Below, piece by piece: positions 8,701-16,100 of a stretch of DNA of 17,910 nt. The first letter of the stretch is position 1, and the number at the start of each line of letters is the position of its first letter. The stretch spans positions 1-17,910 of the forward strand of contig DATNFP010000180.1 of assembly GCA_035606335.1 (NCBI GenBank), read 5' to 3'. The notes below the pieces were generated by a model, which did not search any database, had not been told where the DNA came from, and worked only from the letters and a program-made list of their open reading frames with translations. A program made the position numbers and the translations under genes. Source of the stretch: DATNFP01 sp035606335. GTDB taxonomy: Bacteria; Bacteroidota; Bacteroidia; Chitinophagales; Chitinophagaceae.

Positions 8701-9404
8701 GCGAGAAAGCCTTGCAATTGTTGAGTAATAAAACGTTCGATACCATTATATTGGATTATACATTGCCTGACATTTCGGGGATGGATCTGATCAAAAAAAT
8801 AAATAACGATAAGAACACATTAGTGCCTATTATTATTTATTCTGCAAAAGATTTCAGTAAAAAAGAAATCTCTCAGCTAAATAAGATTTCCAGCAGAATT
8901 GTATTGAAAGATGTAAGCTCATTAGACAGATTACTGGAAGAAACCATGATGTTCCTGCATGTTAACTATGCTAAATTTCCATTGGAAAAACGCAGGATCA
9001 TGGAAAACTTCAGGATGAAAGGTGATATTTTAGCCGGTAAAAAGGTGCTTGTAGTGGATGATGATGTACGAAATCTTTTTGCAATAACTACCGTGTTTGA
9101 ACGTTATAACATCGATGTAATTACGGCAGAAAGTGGAAAAGACGCGATAAGCCTGATGAATGATTCGAATGATATTGAAATGGTGTTGATGGATATCATG
9201 ATGCCCGAAATGGACGGTTATGAAACCATACAGAAGATCAGGCGCGAACACAAAAATAACTCCCTGCCTATAATTGCTGTAACGGCAAAAGCCATGAAAG
9301 GAGACCGCCAGAAATGTATCGAAGCAGGAGCTTCTGATTATATCACCAAACCTTTAAAAATGGATCAGTTGTTGTCGATGATGAGAATTTGGTTCTATAA
9401 ATAG
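2718..9404 (+). CDS. Giant soluble poly-HAMP hybrid histidine kinase with three receivers
   Basis: A 2228-residue cytoplasmic sensor kinase; no signal peptide or membrane segment is visible. After a Lys-rich N-terminus, residues about 50-1310 are a HAMP array: 14 canonical units marked by the (A/N)xGDLS-type motif (G65, G157, G254, then every 92 residues to G1266), with a second HAMP-like linker containing EVGxEGKLGGQA between successive marks. Then come a GAF domain (about 1320-1455), a coiled coil (about 1455-1540), HisKA with phospho-acceptor H1547 in MSHELRTP, and an HATPase domain (N-box NLLSNSFKF about 1663-1671, G1 DTGIGIP at 1708, G2 GGTGLGLS at about 1737). Three receivers follow: REC1 from 1842 (D1891), REC2 from 1964 (D2013; its conserved Lys is followed by Asp, not Pro) and REC3 from 2109 (D2159). 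The layout recalls fungal group III Nik1 osmosensor kinases, in which canonical HAMP and HAMP-like linkers alternate, but with far more units. It likely senses a cytosolic or osmotic cue; the signal is unknown. It lies 5 bp upstream of another signalling gene, probably in one operon. Confidence 0.95.
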   Translation: MAAKPTKTKAVLNSKNTAVLEKPIGLKKQKIAKAFSNKNLIVEDIVEHSLDINELLTILTEVKNGNFDVKMPIHNVGISGKVCDTLNEIISMNKKLVKEFSNARSTIGKGGKLNHRITLPYAQGEWKNSVEDLNSLISDLVYPVREIDRVISAVAKGNLSQQIPIETGDHSLQGEFARIAKEVNDMVKQLNLFTMEVTRVSREVGSEGKLGGQAKVKGVAGVWKDLTDSVNLMAVNLTAQVRNIADVTTAVAKGDLSKKITVDVKGEILELKNTINTMVDQLNSFSSEVTRVALEVGTEGKLGGQAQVKGVAGTWKDLTDSVNQMAGNLTGQVRNIAEVTTAVANGDLSRKITVDVKGEILELKNTINTMVDQLNSFSSEVTRVAREVGSEGKLGGQAKVKGVAGVWKDLTDSVNQMGSNLTSQVRNIAEVTTAVAKGDLSRKITVDVKGEILELKRTINTMVDQLNSFGSEVTRVAREVGSEGKLGGQATVEGVDGIWKDLTDSVNQMGSNLTAQVRNIAEVTTAVAKGDLSRKITVDVKGEILELKKTINTMVDQLNSFGSEVTRVAREVGSEGKLGGQATVVGVDGVWKDLTDSVNQMAGNLTAQVRNIADVTTAVAKGDLSRKITVDVKGEILELKDTINTMVDQLNSFASEVTRVALEVGTEGKLGGQATVTGVGGTWKNLTDSVNQMAGNLTGQVRNIAEVTTAVAKGDLSRKITVDVKGEILELKDTINTMVDQLNSFGSEVTRVAREVGSEGKLGGQATVEGVDGIWKDLTDSVNQMGANLTAQVRNIAEVTTAVAKGDLSRKITVDVKGEVLELKNTINTMVDQLNSFGSEVTRVAREVGSEGQLGGQAYVPGVGGTWKDLTDSVNKMASNLTSQVRNIAEVTTAVANGDLSRKIAVDVKGEILELKNTINTMVDQLRGFASEVTRVAREVGTEGKLGGQAHVPGVAGTWKDLTDSVNQMAGNLTTQVRNIADVAIAVANGDLSKKITVDVRGEILQLKETLNTMVDQLRGFASEVTRVAREVGTDGKLGGQAFVPGVAGTWKDLTDSVNQMTGNLTAQVRNIAEVTKAVASGDLSKTVSIDVKGEIFDLKNTINTMVEQLNSFAFEVTRVAREVGTEGKLGGQAEVKGVVGIWKDLSDSVNMMASNLTSQVRGIAKVVTSVATGNLRQKLSINAKGEVAQLTDTINEMIETLAVFADQVTNVAREVGVEGRLGGQASVPGASGIWKNLTENVNQLAQNLTTQVRSISEVASAVTKGDLTRNIRVDAKGEVEELKDTINQMITNLRETTLLNQEQDWLKSNLAKFTQMLQGQKDLQTVAMRILSELAQVVTAHYGAFYILSSEEERPKLKLFAAYAYKSDKHVPKEFAIGEGLVGQCAFEKERIILSNVPNDYVKISSGLGKAKPANLIVLPVLFENNVKAVIELGSLDNFSQTHLDFLNQLTESIGIVVNTIETNTRTEELLEQSQSLAGELKTQQEELKRTNDELQDKALLLVKQKNEVEAKNKEVEEARRSLEEKAEQLTLTSKYKSEFLANMSHELRTPLNSLLILAQQLYENAEGNLNEKQTRYAKTIHSCGDDLLQLINDILDLSKIESGFISANISNIYFSEISSFVETTFKPLSEAKNLKFKIDIDTNLPESIDTDSQRLNQILKNLLSNSFKFTEKGEVKLKIYDAKRSWKPGNLILDKAEKVVAFSIIDTGIGIPQDKQIIIFEAFQQAEGSTSRKYGGTGLGLSISRGLAELLGGTIELESEAGKGSTFTLFLPLNRIIESVHYEDMASLDSFKPEIKEIDAILNSLKMTEDGIEQKKMNGVEEMINETGDDRNNIIPNDKVVLVIEDDLRFGRIMIDRAHVDGLKVVIATNYVEIFNYVARFKPIAITLDVKLPDTSGWKVLDLLKNDLNYRHIPIHLISGEENKILALQRGARSFLLKPLSNDQLDELFSDIIDFNSKEVKQLLVVEDNELESSQIVKLLKEENIEITIASTGEKALQLLSNKTFDTIILDYTLPDISGMDLIKKINNDKNTLVPIIIYSAKDFSKKEISQLNKISSRIVLKDVSSLDRLLEETMMFLHVNYAKFPLEKRRIMENFRMKGDILAGKKVLVVDDDVRNLFAITTVFERYNIDVITAESGKDAISLMNDSNDIEMVLMDIMMPEMDGYETIQKIRREHKNNSLPIIAVTAKAMKGDRQKCIEAGASDYITKPLKMDQLLSMMRIWFYK
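2910..6600 (+). repeat. In-frame 276-bp tandem repeat array encoding HAMP units
   Basis: Taking the GGx codon of the GDL/GNx motif as the mark, units begin at 2910, 3186, 3477, 3753, 4029, 4305, 4581, 4857, 5133, 5409, 5685, 5961, 6237 and 6513. Every step is exactly 276 bp (92 codons) except the one from 3186 to 3477, which is 291 bp (5 extra codons in the connector of that unit). The first two units and the last two or three are diverged. The central units (about 3477-5684) are very similar: the units at 4029 and 4857 differ at about 23 of 276 positions by eye. The last unit is partial and runs into the GAF domain. Confidence 0.95.
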
Positions 9405-9409
9405 TATTT

Positions 9410-10672
9410 ATGCTACAGAAATTATTGCGGATTAAAATTTTACTGGTGGATGATAACGAGAATAATTTGCTCTCTATGGAGAGCATTTTTTCAAAAGATA
9501 ATTACCAGATTACAAGGGCAAATTCCGGAAGGGAAGCATTGAAAATACTGTTAAAGGAATGTGATTTTACTTTGATATTAATGGATGTGGAAATGCCCGA
9601 CCTGAATGGTTTTGAAACAGCCACGCTTATTTATCAGCGGGAAAAAATACAGCACATCCCAATCATTTTTATAACGGCGCACAGCTACGGTGATGAAAAT
9701 ATTTTCAAAGCATACAAAGCAGGTGCGGTAGATTATATATACAAACCCATTCAGCCTGATTTATTGCGTGCAAAAGTGTCTGTATATATTGAGTTGTTTA
9801 AAAAGAACCATCAGCTGCTTGAGCAAGAACAAAAATTAAAGGCAATTAATAAAAGCCTGGAAATAGAGGTAAAAGACCGTATTGCTTCTGAAACCAAAGT
9901 GAATGAACTGAATAAGCAACTATTAAAAAATATTGAACAGTTAGAATCTACCAATAAAGAATTGGATCAATTCGCCTTTATTGCCTCTCACGACTTACAG
10001 GAACCTCTGCGAAAAATAAAAACATTCAGCGACCGCATTGAATCAAAGTACGCAGATAAACTGGATGATGAAGGAAAACTGTTCATTGAAAAAATGCAAT
10101 CTTCCTGCGACAGGATGCAAAACCTGATAAGCGATATATTGGCCTTTAGCAAAATATCCGGCATTAAGACTTCGTTGGTTTATTCGGATATTGATAAAAT
10201 CTTGGAAGATGTTTTGTTAGATATGGATTTGCAGATCCAGGAGAAAAATGCCCAAGTTTTAATTGATCCGATTCCTAAGCTTTATGTGTATCCAACTTTA
10301 ATTAAAGCTTTGTTTGAAAACATTATTGGCAATGCCATTAAATACTCGCGGAAAGATATTGCCCCCGTTATAAAAATTACCTCAAAGGATGAAACGCTTG
10401 AAAATATTTCAGATAGCATTCCTGTAAGAAAATATTGCAGGATAAATATCGAAGATAATGGCATTGGCTTTGAGCAAAAATATGCCGAACAAATTTTTAA
10501 AATGTTTACCCGCTTACATGGCAACACCGAATATGCCGGCACAGGTATCGGTTTAGCTATCTGCAAAAAAATTGTAGACGAACACCATGGCTATATCAGC
10601 GCCAAAGGCGAAGCAAATAAAGGAAGTGTTTTTACGATTAGCCTGCCTTTAGAGATAACGCCCGCAGATTAA
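9410..10672 (+). CDS. Response regulator-histidine kinase fusion (REC-coiled coil-HisKA-HATPase)
   Basis: A 420-residue cytoplasmic protein. An N-terminal receiver (about 7-125) has the acidic pair DD at 14-15, phospho-acceptor D59 in LMDVEMPD and the conserved lysine K112 in YKP. A charged coiled coil (about 130-190) leads to a dimerisation/phosphotransfer helix with H194 in FIASHDLQEPLRK, the variant H-box common in phytochrome-like and orphan kinases. The ATPase domain shows an N-box (ENIIGNAIKYS), IEDNGIGF and GTGIGLAICK. It starts 5 bp after the hybrid kinase stop with no terminator between, so co-transcription and translational coupling are likely. As a receiver-first kinase it could take phosphate from H1547, or from one of the upstream receivers through a phosphotransfer protein, and then change its own kinase activity. 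No DNA-binding output domain is present in either protein. Confidence 0.92.
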   Translation: MLQKLLRIKILLVDDNENNLLSMESIFSKDNYQITRANSGREALKILLKECDFTLILMDVEMPDLNGFETATLIYQREKIQHIPIIFITAHSYGDENIFKAYKAGAVDYIYKPIQPDLLRAKVSVYIELFKKNHQLLEQEQKLKAINKSLEIEVKDRIASETKVNELNKQLLKNIEQLESTNKELDQFAFIASHDLQEPLRKIKTFSDRIESKYADKLDDEGKLFIEKMQSSCDRMQNLISDILAFSKISGIKTSLVYSDIDKILEDVLLDMDLQIQEKNAQVLIDPIPKLYVYPTLIKALFENIIGNAIKYSRKDIAPVIKITSKDETLENISDSIPVRKYCRINIEDNGIGFEQKYAEQIFKMFTRLHGNTEYAGTGIGLAICKKIVDEHHGYISAKGEANKGSVFTISLPLEITPAD

Positions 10673-10684
10673 CCAGCTACTTTC

Positions 10685-13600
10685 CTACTGAGATATAATA
10701 ATCTTCCTTGTAATCGTTTGCTTGCCGCTGTGAAACTGGATAAAATAGATTCCATTCTCCATAAGCGAAAATTGCAAGCTTGTTTGCTTGTCGACTTCTT
10801 TCTTTTGAACTATTTGCCCCACCGCATTTAAAATCAGTACCTGATTTGTTGTAGGTAAAAACTCCACAGTAAAATAACAGGATGAAGGATTTGGATAAAT
10901 AGAAATAGCGTTATTTTCTTTATCAATAGTATTAATACCGGTAATAGAATAGGTAAATATATTGGAAGTAGAAGAACAACCATTGTTATCCGAAATGATT
11001 ACTGTATAATTTCCACTTTGCGTGGGTGTATAGATTTGAGAGATAGCTCCGCTGACGATAGCTCCGTTTAAATACCATTGATAAGATGCAGCAACTGTGC
11101 TTTGCAAACTGTTCCCACTTTGAGTGATAAGCGGTATTGCCGGCAAAGGATTTACAGTTACCTGTATAGAGTTTGAGTTGACAGCGTTTCCGCAAATATT
11201 GGTTTTTGTTACATAATAAATTCCTGATTGGCTTACAGATATTGCCACATCGGATTGCCCCGTGCTCCATGTTCCAAGAGGTAACAGCGTTTGATAAAGA
11301 ACAGTTGTATTTCCTGCGCAAATTGTTGCAGAACCAGCTACGCTTATTGCAGGATCATAGTCTACATAAAGCTCTTGGGTAGCTTTCCCAACACATCCTG
11401 TTGACATGTCCTGGTAATTATAGGTAACTGTATCTATGCCCGAACCTGCCACAGAAGGATTAAACATATTACTCGAAACCGCATGACCTGTATAGTAACC
11501 ACCGGACGGGCTACCGGTTCCTAAAGAATAAGGTACAGTAGTTAAACAAACCGAATCATGCAGCTCTACATAACTGACAGTTGGCGCCGGGATTACTGTA
11601 GTAGTAACAGATGCAGATGTTACACTACTACACCCATTGCTGTTTGTAACCTGATACGTTCCGGGTTGTGTTACTGTAATACTTGGTGTAGTTGCTCCAG
11701 TGCTCCATACACAAGAGTTATAGTTGCTTTGTAAAACAATACTGCTGCCCTGGCAAAAGGTAGTTGAACCTGATGTAGTAATGATAGCGGTATCAAGTGC
11801 AACGCTGTCGGCAGTTAGTGTAAGTGTTTGTGATGTTATAGATCCGCAAATGGAAGTTGTCATTGCATAATAAACGCCGCTTTGTTTTACGTAAAAATTA
11901 TTTGTGTAAGCAACAAACGATCCGTTATTGTACCAGTTATACACTAAGGGTGTGCCATCTCCTGAAGCGCCTACAGCCTGAAGCAATAAACTATCCCCCG
12001 TGCATATTTGAACGAAGCCGGTTGGTGTAATTGTAGGCGGTAACCCTACCGGAGAATAAGCTGCCTGGGCAGTTGCTGATGTAACAGTTTTGCAAGCATT
12101 GGACGTAATTACATAATGCGGCAAGAGATCATTCACATAAATAGAATAAGATGTTTCTCCTGTATTCCATACACCATTAGTGTTCCCAGACAATAACAGG
12201 CTGTCTCCAGGGCACATATAAGCTGATAACTCCGGCCCGGTGCTATATGGCCCCATGGGAAAACTAATGAGCTGCGGTAGAGGAGAAGGGATGGTATCAA
12301 TTGTGATGATATTAGAATATGTATTTCCACAAGCGTTAGAGTTAATAACCTGATACGTTCCAGGATTCGATGTAATAATGGAAGATGTGGTAGCGCCGGT
12401 ATTCCAGGTTCCACTATTGTTCCCACTTAAAGTAATGCTGTTTGTCGGGCAAATGCTTGTAGTGCCTGCCGGAGTCAATGTAGAAGTTATAACGCCTGTG
12501 CCGGCAGCATTAACAACTATAGTGATCGTCGATGAGGTAGTTGTTCCGCATTCATTGGTCATTTCGCAAACCCAGTTACCTGCGTCTGTAATAGCGATAT
12601 GATTAAAATTTAAAATACTTGTAACCTGTGAAGCATCAGCTACCCCATTGTGTTTCCATACAAATGTTTGTGCGTTAGTACAATGAAGGTCATATGAGAA
12701 AAAGCTTCCTGCACAAATGGTGTAATTGGTAACAGTGTTAAATTTATATGCAGGCTTTCTGCAAACTTCAATAATAGCATTTGCACTTGTGTTGTAAGTT
12801 GGTTCTATAAACCTTGCTGCAAGCCTTGTTTGATTGGTAGTTGTATTATATTCAAACATACCATATTGTGTAGTGCCATATATTTTGCCATTAGCAGAAG
12901 AGACTAACCATAATATACCATAAGGGCCCAGTGTTGCAGGTGTATGTAAGTCTATAAAATCTTGTTTTTTGGTATATGTGTTGGATGCCGGGTCATACTC
13001 GTATAAAATCCCTGAACTATTTGTTCCACCGTAAGCAGTTCCATATAGCTTTCCGTTTGGAGCTTTCAATATATATCCCATTGGACTTGCCCCTAAAACC
13101 CCTCCTGTAAAATCATACTTTTTAGTAAATGTATTTGTGGTCGGGTCATACTCGTAAATAACACCATATCCCATATTAGGATAATATACTGAGTTGCCAC
13201 CCATTTGGGTATAAGAATACAGCTTTCCATTTCCTTCATCCTCCATATTGCCTTGTGGTATATATCCGTCATTTATAAAACCACAGTCAAAGGGATATAT
13301 ATAAGAAAAAGCGTTGGTTGAAGGGTCCATTCGTATAATAGAACCAACCTGGAAAGAAACATTTGCAGCGCAGGCAGAATATCCTGAGGTTGTTCCGTAG
13401 ACATACCCGTTGGCATCTTTATATAATTCTCCCGACAAACCGGTGTATTGTACGTCTGTTGTTGCGGTTGTATTCCAGGAAGGGACGGTTACAGCCAATG
13501 AAATAGTATTGCTTGAAATGTTATAAGCCATAATATACCTGTTGAGCGCTCCGACATTATTTATCTGTTCTGTAAGTACAGCCCATAATATGCCTGGTGA

Positions 13601-14026
13601 TGCTTCTAATAATTTTAACGAAGAAGGATTATAAAATTGAGGAGGATACTGAGGATCTGTTGAATTGAAAGCTATAAGCGTTTTAAAACTATCTATTACA
13701 GGGTCGTATTCAAACAAGGTGCCTCCTGCTGTGTTATAGGTAAAAGAAGGTGTAACGCTTACCGTTATTACTCCAGGCCCGCCTGAAATTGTCATTCCAT
13801 ATATTTTGCCATTGGATGCCTGCATAACAGGCCCGGGTGCCCGGCCATCATGGATATTATCAAAGCTGTGCACAATGATAAGATTATTGCCAATGGAATC
13901 TGTTCTGTAAATATACCCGAAACCAAACTGTCCTCCATTTATGGTAGTGCCCCATAACGTGTTTTGAGCGTGCATTAAAATGTTTGCGCAAAAAAACAAC
14001 AAATAGATACATATATATTTTTTCAT
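10685..14026 (-). CDS. T9SS-exported GloVer-repeat and Ig-like domain surface protein
   Basis: A 1113-residue secreted protein. Residues 1-20 are a signal peptide (KK, hydrophobic core, MHA before Gln). Residues about 21-400 carry repeats of the type LWGTTINGG, IYGMTISGG, VYGTTSG, LYGTAYGG and IYGTTQYG, each followed by Y-EYD strands. These match my knowledge of the Gloeo/Verruco ('GloVer', TIGR03803-like) tandem repeat, probably a beta-propeller or kelch-like fold. An Ig-like domain with cysteines follows at about 430-507. Next come about seven Ig/PKD-like modules (508-1027), four of which carry a W(N/S)TG motif (541, 620, 774, 920) plus paired cysteines. The final ~72 residues (SIYPNPSSCYFTVEF onward) are a type A T9SS sorting domain that is cut off during export or surface attachment. 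The ligand is unknown; adhesion or carbohydrate binding is possible. It converges on the kinase operon with 12 bp between stops. Confidence 0.9.
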   Translation of the reverse strand: MKKYICIYLLFFCANILMHAQNTLWGTTINGGQFGFGYIYRTDSIGNNLIIVHSFDNIHDGRAPGPVMQASNGKIYGMTISGGPGVITVSVTPSFTYNTAGGTLFEYDPVIDSFKTLIAFNSTDPQYPPQFYNPSSLKLLEASPGILWAVLTEQINNVGALNRYIMAYNISSNTISLAVTVPSWNTTATTDVQYTGLSGELYKDANGYVYGTTSGYSACAANVSFQVGSIIRMDPSTNAFSYIYPFDCGFINDGYIPQGNMEDEGNGKLYSYTQMGGNSVYYPNMGYGVIYEYDPTTNTFTKKYDFTGGVLGASPMGYILKAPNGKLYGTAYGGTNSSGILYEYDPASNTYTKKQDFIDLHTPATLGPYGILWLVSSANGKIYGTTQYGMFEYNTTTNQTRLAARFIEPTYNTSANAIIEVCRKPAYKFNTVTNYTICAGSFFSYDLHCTNAQTFVWKHNGVADASQVTSILNFNHIAITDAGNWVCEMTNECGTTTSSTITIVVNAAGTGVITSTLTPAGTTSICPTNSITLSGNNSGTWNTGATTSSIITSNPGTYQVINSNACGNTYSNIITIDTIPSPLPQLISFPMGPYSTGPELSAYMCPGDSLLLSGNTNGVWNTGETSYSIYVNDLLPHYVITSNACKTVTSATAQAAYSPVGLPPTITPTGFVQICTGDSLLLQAVGASGDGTPLVYNWYNNGSFVAYTNNFYVKQSGVYYAMTTSICGSITSQTLTLTADSVALDTAIITTSGSTTFCQGSSIVLQSNYNSCVWSTGATTPSITVTQPGTYQVTNSNGCSSVTSASVTTTVIPAPTVSYVELHDSVCLTTVPYSLGTGSPSGGYYTGHAVSSNMFNPSVAGSGIDTVTYNYQDMSTGCVGKATQELYVDYDPAISVAGSATICAGNTTVLYQTLLPLGTWSTGQSDVAISVSQSGIYYVTKTNICGNAVNSNSIQVTVNPLPAIPLITQSGNSLQSTVAASYQWYLNGAIVSGAISQIYTPTQSGNYTVIISDNNGCSSTSNIFTYSITGINTIDKENNAISIYPNPSSCYFTVEFLPTTNQVLILNAVGQIVQKKEVDKQTSLQFSLMENGIYFIQFHSGKQTITRKIIISQ

Positions 14027-14330
14027 AGGTGTGGGATTTACTATTAAATTTAAAAAAAGAATCTTGCTTATTATATTACCATACTATTAATTGAGGTTAA
14101 CGCAAACTTTTTGGAGGTTTTTATCTGATGTATTCATAAAAAATAAAACCGGCTTTCTAATCGATTTGATTTTGTGGATGCTTTTAATGGATGAATTTAG
14201 GAAAAAGATAATAATATACTAACATACTTTAACGCCCCGAAAGGACTGTGTTTACTTATAAATCACATATATGTAAGAAATAAGTCTATTCCGTATTTTT
14301 ATAGAAAATAAGTTTTTATTCTTGTAAAAA
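14027..14330. other. Non-coding divergent spacer (304 bp)
   Basis: This spacer separates the divergent starts of the T9SS protein and the DUF2911 gene and is strongly AT-rich. I found no exact TAnnTTTG element for either gene. TATTTTTA at about 14294-14301 is a one-mismatch candidate for the DUF2911 gene. No ORF, RNA gene or obvious repeat is visible. Confidence 0.5.
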
Positions 14331-14855
14331 ATGAAAATGATGAATGCAGTGAAAATACTTAGCCTAAGCCTCCTGTTACTTTTTGCACAAGTTGAAATGT
14401 TTGCACAGGAAACTATAAAAAGTCCCAAAGCTACGGCTGAAGGCAAAAATGTGAAAGTTATGTATGGCCAGCCTTCTAAAAGAGGTAGGGTGATTTTTGG
14501 AGAGCTGGTTCCTTATGATAAGGTATGGAGAGCTGGTGCCAACGAAGCAACTGAAATTACATTTAATACAAATGTAGAGATTGATCATAAGGAAGTTAAA
14601 GCGGGAGTGTATTCTCTTTTTGTCATTCCGCAAAAAGATAAATGGGCCATTATTTTAAATTCTTCCATAGGCCTTTGGGGAGCTTATGAATACGAAAAGA
14701 TAAAATCGAAAGATGTATTAAGTACAGATGTTCCTGTTAAGAAAATCAGCTCACAGGAAAAATTGACTTATTCGTTTAAAGATTCCAAAAATGGAACTGT
14801 GTTAACGATTGCCTGGGATGAGGTGGAAGTTGAACTGCCGATAAAATTTAAATAA
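14331..14855 (+). CDS. DUF2911 family secreted/periplasmic protein
   Basis: A 174-residue protein with a signal peptide at residues 1-25 (hydrophobic ILSLSLLLLF core, then MFA before Gln). The mature part matches the DUF2911 family as I know it: KVMYGQPSKRGRVIFGELVPYDKVWRAGANEATEI, followed by KAGVYSLFVIP, W-A-IILN and the W-GAYEY segment. DUF2911 proteins are common in Bacteroidota, and their biochemical role is not established. There are three in-frame ATGs (14331, 14337, 14340); the first was taken, and the choice hardly changes the signal peptide. Its TAA at 14853-14855 is directly followed by the cysN stop codon on the other strand, so the two genes converge with no spacer. Confidence 0.88.
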   Translation: MKMMNAVKILSLSLLLLFAQVEMFAQETIKSPKATAEGKNVKVMYGQPSKRGRVIFGELVPYDKVWRAGANEATEITFNTNVEIDHKEVKAGVYSLFVIPQKDKWAIILNSSIGLWGAYEYEKIKSKDVLSTDVPVKKISSQEKLTYSFKDSKNGTVLTIAWDEVEVELPIKFK

Positions 14856-16100
14856 CTAATCTATAGCCCCGGCAGCTATAGTATTATTGGTGTTTTCATT
14901 TATCAGGATAAACGCACCGTTTCCCCTGTTGTCGCTATAACTGTCATAGCTTACAGATTCAGCGGTTTTTATAAGCACTTTGCATATATCATTCAATCTG
15001 ATACTTCCGTCGCTTTGTAAGGTTTCAAAAGAATGTATATCTATTTTTCCAATAATTTCTTTTACTACAGCCTTGGTACGAAAACTATTTTGCTGTAAAA
15101 GCATTTTTTGCCCGGGAACAAAGGCTGCATTATCCATCCAACAGATCGTAGCTGTAATTTCTTTAGATACTTTTGGCAAATGTTTAACCGATACTATGCT
15201 GTTTCCGCGACTGATATCAACATCATCTTTTAAATGAAATACAGCAGGTGTGTTTATTCCAACAGTTTGCACTTCTTGTTGATGTACTTCTATTTTTTCT
15301 ATACTTGTTTCTATCCCTGAAGGTAAAATAATCACACGTTCTCCCTTTTTATAAACGCCACTTACCACACTGCCTGCAAAGCCCCGGTAATCGTGCAATT
15401 CGCTTGTCTGTGGGCGAATTATATATTGTACCTGGAAACGGGGTTCGTCTGATTCTTTGACTTCAGTAATTTGTATGGTCTCTAAAAACTCCAGCAGGGC
15501 AGGGCCTTTGTACCAGGGCATTTTATCCGAATGTGTAACAACATTATCTCCGGCCAAAGCACTTGCAGGAATAAAAGATACTTCTTTTAATTTCAGTTGC
15601 TTGGAAAAAGCCATGTAATCAGACTCTATCTTTTTATACTTTTCTTCTGAGTAATCAACCAAATCCATTTTATTAATGCAAACCAAAAGGTGGGGTATTC
15701 CTAAAATAGCTGAAATAATAGAATGACGCTTTGTCTGATCGGTTATGCCCTTGCGCGCATCAACCAATATAATGGCAAGATCCGCATTAGATGCGCCGGT
15801 AAACATATTGCGCGTATATTGAATATGTCCGGGCGTATCTGCAATGATAAATTTTCGTTTACTAGTGCTAAAGTATTTATACGCAACATCAATGGTAATT
15901 CCCTGTTCACGCTCGGCACGCAGGCCATCAGTTAATAAAGCAAGGTCAATTTTAGTACCCCCTCCGGTGGTTTTACTTTGTTTAGTAAGCGTTTCAATAA
16001 TATCGGTGGATATGGAATCGCTATCATATAACAAACGGCCAATGAGTGTGCTTTTCCCATCATCTACATTTCCTGCAGTAAAAAATCGTAATAATTCCAT
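14856..16100 (-). CDS. cysN: Sulfate adenylyltransferase subunit 1, GTPase CysN
   Basis: A 414-residue GTPase of the EF-Tu-like family. It is the regulatory subunit of heterodimeric ATP sulfurylase and couples GTP hydrolysis to APS formation from sulfate and ATP. G-motifs are visible: GNVDDGKST at 10-18, EQGIT at about 65-69, DTPGH at 88-92, NKMD at 143-146 and SALAG in the G5 region. Beta-barrel domains follow (for example PRFQVQYIIRPQ and GFAGSVVSGVYKKGERV). There is no fused APS kinase domain, so it differs from the CysNC type. The length is typical of shorter CysN proteins. Its ATG shares one base with the cysD stop (TAATG), which indicates translational coupling in a cysDN operon. Confidence 0.96.
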   Translation of the reverse strand: MELLRFFTAGNVDDGKSTLIGRLLYDSDSISTDIIETLTKQSKTTGGGTKIDLALLTDGLRAEREQGITIDVAYKYFSTSKRKFIIADTPGHIQYTRNMFTGASNADLAIILVDARKGITDQTKRHSIISAILGIPHLLVCINKMDLVDYSEEKYKKIESDYMAFSKQLKLKEVSFIPASALAGDNVVTHSDKMPWYKGPALLEFLETIQITEVKESDEPRFQVQYIIRPQTSELHDYRGFAGSVVSGVYKKGERVIILPSGIETSIEKIEVHQQEVQTVGINTPAVFHLKDDVDISRGNSIVSVKHLPKVSKEITATICWMDNAAFVPGQKMLLQQNSFRTKAVVKEIIGKIDIHSFETLQSDGSIRLNDICKVLIKTAESVSYDSYSDNRGNGAFILINENTNNTIAAGAID

